The notes under the pieces are model-generated. The model saw only the letters and a program-made list of their open reading frames with translations. It was not told the DNA's origin and searched no databases. Source: Blautia hominis (lineage in GTDB: Bacteria > Bacillota > Clostridia > Lachnospirales > Lachnospiraceae). From it: 64,000 nucleotides of DNA. Below, in pieces: positions 60,883 to 64,000 of the stretch. Position 1 is the stretch's first letter. Each line of letters opens with the position of its first letter. Location: assembly GCA_002270465.1 (NCBI GenBank), contig NQOF01000001.1, positions 1,292,330 to 1,356,329 of the forward strand, given 5' to 3'. Made by a program: the position numbers and the translations under genes.

Positions 60883-63399
60883 CTATTTCATCACTTCCTG
60901 ATAAGTTGCATGTTTTTCCAACGCCTCCGTCATCTCTGCCAGACGGCTTACATCTCCGATCAAAATCACACCACAGAGCCGGTTATTCAGGAAGTAAAAC
61001 TTCTGATACTGCTTCTTTCCCATATCCTTAAATTCAACTGTTTTATAAATCAAATTCGGATTCTTTCCATTATCGCCCGCAGCAAAAAGCGCGGTCCCCA
61101 TTCCATGGAAATTCAGTGCCGCTGATACGGTCTCATATTCCAAATTATCACCTGCCGCATTGGCTCCGGCTGTCTTGCCCTGTTCCACAGCTTGACTCCA
61201 CAATCCATAATTGATCCCCTGATACTGGGCACAGTCTCCGCACGCATAAATGTCCTCCATACTGGTTTCCATCCTGGCATTGACCACAACAGAACGGTCC
61301 ACCTCAAGACCTGCCTCATTTGCCACAGCAGTATTCGCCCTCACTCCACAGGAAACTACCACCATATCAGCCGGGAGAACCTGGCCATCCTCCATGCGGA
61401 TTCCGGAAACAAAATCATCTCCCTCAATAGATGCGATCTTAACACCTGTGCGGATCTCGATATCCTGGGCTTCACTTATCTTCTTCAACAATTCAGCCGC
61501 AGGCTCATCAAGCTGACGTCCCATGATAACAGGCGCCAGCTCCAGCACTGTCACCCTGCACTTCGCTTTTTTCAGTTCCCATGCAGCTTCCAGGCCCAGC
61601 ACACCGCCGCCGATCACTGCCACATTCTTCACCTGAGGAAGCATATCTGCAATCTTTTTGGTGTCATCCAGTCTTCGGATAGCAAACACATTCTTTTTAT
61701 CCACACCCTTCATAGGCGGCACAAAACACTCTGCCCCCAGAGCATAGATAAGTTTCGTATATTTCAGCTTCATGCCATCATCCAGAACTACCTCTTTACT
61801 GTCTGTATCAATCCTGTCCACCCGGCGCCCCAGAATCTGAAATACTCTGTTTTCCTCATACCATGATGTCTCATGCACAGCGATCTGACTGGCATCCAGG
61901 TCTGCCATAATTGATTTTGTCAGCATAGGTCTGTTATAGGTACTATATATTTCATTAGAGATCATAGTGATGGACCCCGTCTTATCCCTCTGCCTGACAG
62001 CCTCCGCCGCACTGATTCCCGCAGCCCCGTTTCCCAGAATAAGATAGAAATTCTTTGTATCCTGATGGAATTGATTCTCTTCCTCCTCCACAGGTACAAA
62101 ATGCTCTCTTCCCACTCCGCAAACCGGACAAATATCAATAGACGAATCAAAAATAGCTCCGCAGACCAGACATTTCACCAGCCTGCTTCTGCCTGACTTT
62201 CTCTCATTCTCCTTATCCTGAAGCATACACCCAAAATTATAACCAAAGTCATAAGCATCGATCAAATCCGCTTCACTTGGCTTAAAACGAACGCGAAAGC
62301 CGTCAACGGTGCGCATACGAAGCTGTTCCAGCCGCTCCATCACATGAGGCACGCCCTCGCCGCTCCATCCGTAACTGCCGAATGCACTTGCCAGCTTCTT
62401 CCCGTGAGTCACAGGATACATGGAAATCAACAAATCCCAGACAGGCTTCAATGCCTCTCCCAAAATAGTCGGTGTACCGAACAGGATACCATCAGCAAAT
62501 CCCAGTTCCTCCAGCACCTTCTCCTGCTCTGCATCTACCAGATCATAACTCCGCACAGCCACATCCCCGCTGTCCTCCACGCCTTTGGCAATCCTTTCTG
62601 CCAATGTCTTGGTATACCCATAAGCACTTACATAAGGGATAATTACGGTTTTCGTGCTGTTAGGATTCACAACTGTACACCATTCCTCATAAATGTCATA
62701 CATCTGCTCAATTTTATCATCCAGCACCGGCCCGTGTCCGGTACAGATCATGGACACATCCAGTTCACGCACTCTTTTAAGCGCTTTCAGCATATAAGGT
62801 TTAAACGGTCCCAAAATACAATCAAAATAATACTTTGTGGCCCGCATATATCCTTCTTTATCTGTCACCTTACTTGCCAGCACATCCGGAAATCCATAGT
62901 GGGACCCAAAGGAATCACAAGTCACCAAAATCTGTTCTTCCTCAATATAAGTATACATGGTATCCGGCCAATGCAGATTCGGCACCACAAGGAACCGCAG
63001 AGTCTTGTCCCCAATCTTCATGGTCTCATTATCCTTCACCGCGATCCCAGTGAAGTCATCATTTACAATCTCCTTCAAAAAGCCAAGTGCACAACCGGTA
63101 GCTACAATCTTAAGTCCCGGGTTCAGCTTCAACAAATTCTCAATACTGCCTGCATGATCCGGTTCCGTATGACTAACAACAAGATAATCAATCTTATCAA
63201 CCGCTGTGATCTCCTGGACCTTCTCCAAATATTCATCCCAGAATTTCACCTTAGCCGTCTCAAACAAAACCGTCTTATCCCCGGATTTCAGCACATAAGA
63301 GTTATATGTAGTGCCGAACTCCGTATACATAATAATATCAAACACCCGCAAATCCGCATCCACAATTCCTGTCCAATAAAAATTCTTCCTAAGTTCCAA
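60883..63399 (-). CDS. Flavodiiron protein fused to rubredoxin and NADH:rubredoxin oxidoreductase (class F type)
   Basis: An 838-residue one-protein electron chain that reduces oxygen (or NO) with NADH. Residues 1-250 are the diiron beta-lactamase-like domain, with ligands in HTEPDHAGS, NLHWPDT, TCDSFGSH and TGHGP. A flavodoxin domain follows (about 250-395, YVSAYGYTKTLAERIAKG). A short-spaced rubredoxin CLVCGAIFDSSIDICPVC (CxxC-x10-CxxC) is near 410-430. The rest is a FAD/NAD oxidoreductase (YLILGNGAAGISAAEAV, VAVIGGGVLGLEAAWEL, DIYACGDCAQ). The TTG at 63399 is chosen, since AGGAG lies 9 nt before it; another TTG at 63408 abuts that site. This layout is known from Clostridioides difficile FdpF. 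Confidence 0.93.
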   Translation of the reverse strand: MELRKNFYWTGIVDADLRVFDIIMYTEFGTTYNSYVLKSGDKTVLFETAKVKFWDEYLEKVQEITAVDKIDYLVVSHTEPDHAGSIENLLKLNPGLKIVATGCALGFLKEIVNDDFTGIAVKDNETMKIGDKTLRFLVVPNLHWPDTMYTYIEEEQILVTCDSFGSHYGFPDVLASKVTDKEGYMRATKYYFDCILGPFKPYMLKALKRVRELDVSMICTGHGPVLDDKIEQMYDIYEEWCTVVNPNSTKTVIIPYVSAYGYTKTLAERIAKGVEDSGDVAVRSYDLVDAEQEKVLEELGFADGILFGTPTILGEALKPVWDLLISMYPVTHGKKLASAFGSYGWSGEGVPHVMERLEQLRMRTVDGFRVRFKPSEADLIDAYDFGYNFGCMLQDKENERKSGRSRLVKCLVCGAIFDSSIDICPVCGVGREHFVPVEEEENQFHQDTKNFYLILGNGAAGISAAEAVRQRDKTGSITMISNEIYSTYNRPMLTKSIMADLDASQIAVHETSWYEENRVFQILGRRVDRIDTDSKEVVLDDGMKLKYTKLIYALGAECFVPPMKGVDKKNVFAIRRLDDTKKIADMLPQVKNVAVIGGGVLGLEAAWELKKAKCRVTVLELAPVIMGRQLDEPAAELLKKISEAQDIEIRTGVKIASIEGDDFVSGIRMEDGQVLPADMVVVSCGVRANTAVANEAGLEVDRSVVVNARMETSMEDIYACGDCAQYQGINYGLWSQAVEQGKTAGANAAGDNLEYETVSAALNFHGMGTALFAAGDNGKNPNLIYKTVEFKDMGKKQYQKFYFLNNRLCGVILIGDVSRLAEMTEALEKHATYQEVMK

Positions 63400-63677
63400 T
63401 GTCTTCAACTCCTATACCTTCTTTCTCTCTTTATTATCAGTTTTACCCCACAACCCCATTATATTCCAAATCCTTCAAAAAAGAAATTCTTATTTACCTA
63501 TAACCCTCATAACCAAAATATATACTATTTTCCTCCACTTTACCACCCCCTATTTACACTTACACCAAAATATTTCTTACCACATACTCCTCCCCATCAT
63601 TTCTCACTCCTTATCATTTATCTCTTATCCTCTGTCTTTAACTTCTTGTTCTTTATCTTTCTTTTTTATCTTCTGAC

Positions 63678-64000
63678 CTTTATCTTTTTGCCTTTACTTT
63701 TGGCCTTTATCTTTTAACCTATACTTTTGGCCTTTATCTTTTGGACCTTATCTTTTGGTTCTTATCTTTTGGCCTTTATCTTTTAGCCCTTATCTTCTGG
63801 CCTTTATCTTTTGGCCCTTATCTCTTGGCCCTTATCTTTCGACCTTTATCTTTTGGCCCTTATCTTTCGACCTTTATCTTTTGGCCCTTATCTTTCGACC
63901 TTTATCTTTTGGCCCTTATCTTTCGACCTTTATCTTTTGGCCTTTATCTTTCGACCTTTATCTTTTGGCCTTTATCTTTCGACCTTTATCTTTTGGCCTT
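63678..64000. repeat. 14-bp tandem repeat array running off the window
   Basis: About 23 units of consensus YYTTATCTTTYGRC, 14 bp each (two of 13). From about 63827 on, units alternate between TTTTGGC and TTTCGAC endings, giving a 28-bp higher-order period. Units are degenerate toward the flavodiiron gene and nearly identical toward the window end. The plus strand lacks stop codons here, but composition and the 14-bp period argue against coding. The rest of 63400-63677 is C/T-rich on plus, with no gene seen. Confidence 0.92.

Noticed and set aside
62344-63717. Long plus-strand open frame opposite the flavodiiron gene
   Set aside because: It is antisense to a clear family member, has no ribosome site, and its composition reflects the complement of the real gene plus C/T-rich spacer.
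63678-64000. Tandem array as a CRISPR array for the nearby type III operon
   Set aside because: Units are 14 bp, contiguous and without unique spacers. A CRISPR array needs repeats of about 25-40 bp separated by unique spacers.

Overview
The window comes from a low-to-mid-GC Bacillota genome, most likely a gut-type Lachnospiraceae (Clostridia). This rests on AddAB recombination genes, a fused flavodiiron protein of the clostridial class F layout, a CIRCE-controlled clpB, a DUF4250 protein, three sugar ABC importers that lack their own ATPase, and two YesM/YesN-type two-component systems. Nearly everything is on the minus strand. No tRNA, rRNA, integrase or CRISPR array was seen.

Layout. 1-5.4 kb: HAD phosphatase-addB-addA operon, with addA cut by the window edge. 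5.5-9.3 kb: an alpha/beta hydrolase divergent from its likely TetR repressor, a small membrane-anchored protein and a GH25-LysM lysozyme. 9.4-22.9 kb: a sugar cluster with an importer (binding protein plus two permeases), a YesM/YesN pair, a PF04909 amidohydrolase, an IlvD/Edd dehydratase, a GH78 alpha-L-rhamnosidase and an MDR dehydrogenase. This reads as release of rhamnose-type sugar followed by an oxidative route (dehydrogenase, lactonase, dehydratase). 23.3-34 kb: a second sugar cluster with an importer, a LacI regulator, a GH31 glycosidase, two Gfo/Idh/MocA oxidoreductases and a zinc alcohol dehydrogenase. TTTTGCGCAAAA-type palindromes upstream of the importer and of GH31 tie them to LacI. 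34-37.7 kb: NAD synthetase, Hsp33 and a methyltransferase. 38-48.2 kb: a third sugar cluster with a GH3 beta-glycosidase, a second YesM/YesN pair, an LplABC-like importer and an esterase-like hydrolase. 48.5-51.3 kb: a DUF4250 protein and clpB.

51.5-60.5 kb holds the most notable system, a compact seven-gene type III-D-like CRISPR effector operon. Transcription order is an HD-less Cas10 with an AGDD motif, a Csm3-like Cas7, a Csx10-like Cas5, a tandem Cas7-Cas7 fusion, a Csx19-like small protein, a large TIGR03986-type RAMP, and a CARF-HEPN ribonuclease of the TM1812/Csx1 type. It has no cas1, cas2, cas6 or array here, so crRNAs must come from elsewhere. 60.9-63.4 kb is the flavodiiron-rubredoxin-NADH oxidoreductase fusion, preceded by a 14-bp tandem repeat that runs off the window end.

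Three structural elements are not explained by genes. First, a small mobile element of about 131 bp occurs in three copies (14.46, 23.05 and 29.37 kb), with a 28-bp solo derivative at 16.48 kb. It has TAAC...GTTA ends and flanking direct repeats, and it has split a histidine kinase/response regulator junction and re-written the C-termini of two genes. Second, a perfect 48-bp inverted repeat with a 111-nt loop lies at 37.77-37.97 kb. Third, the 14-bp minisatellite has a 28-bp higher-order period.
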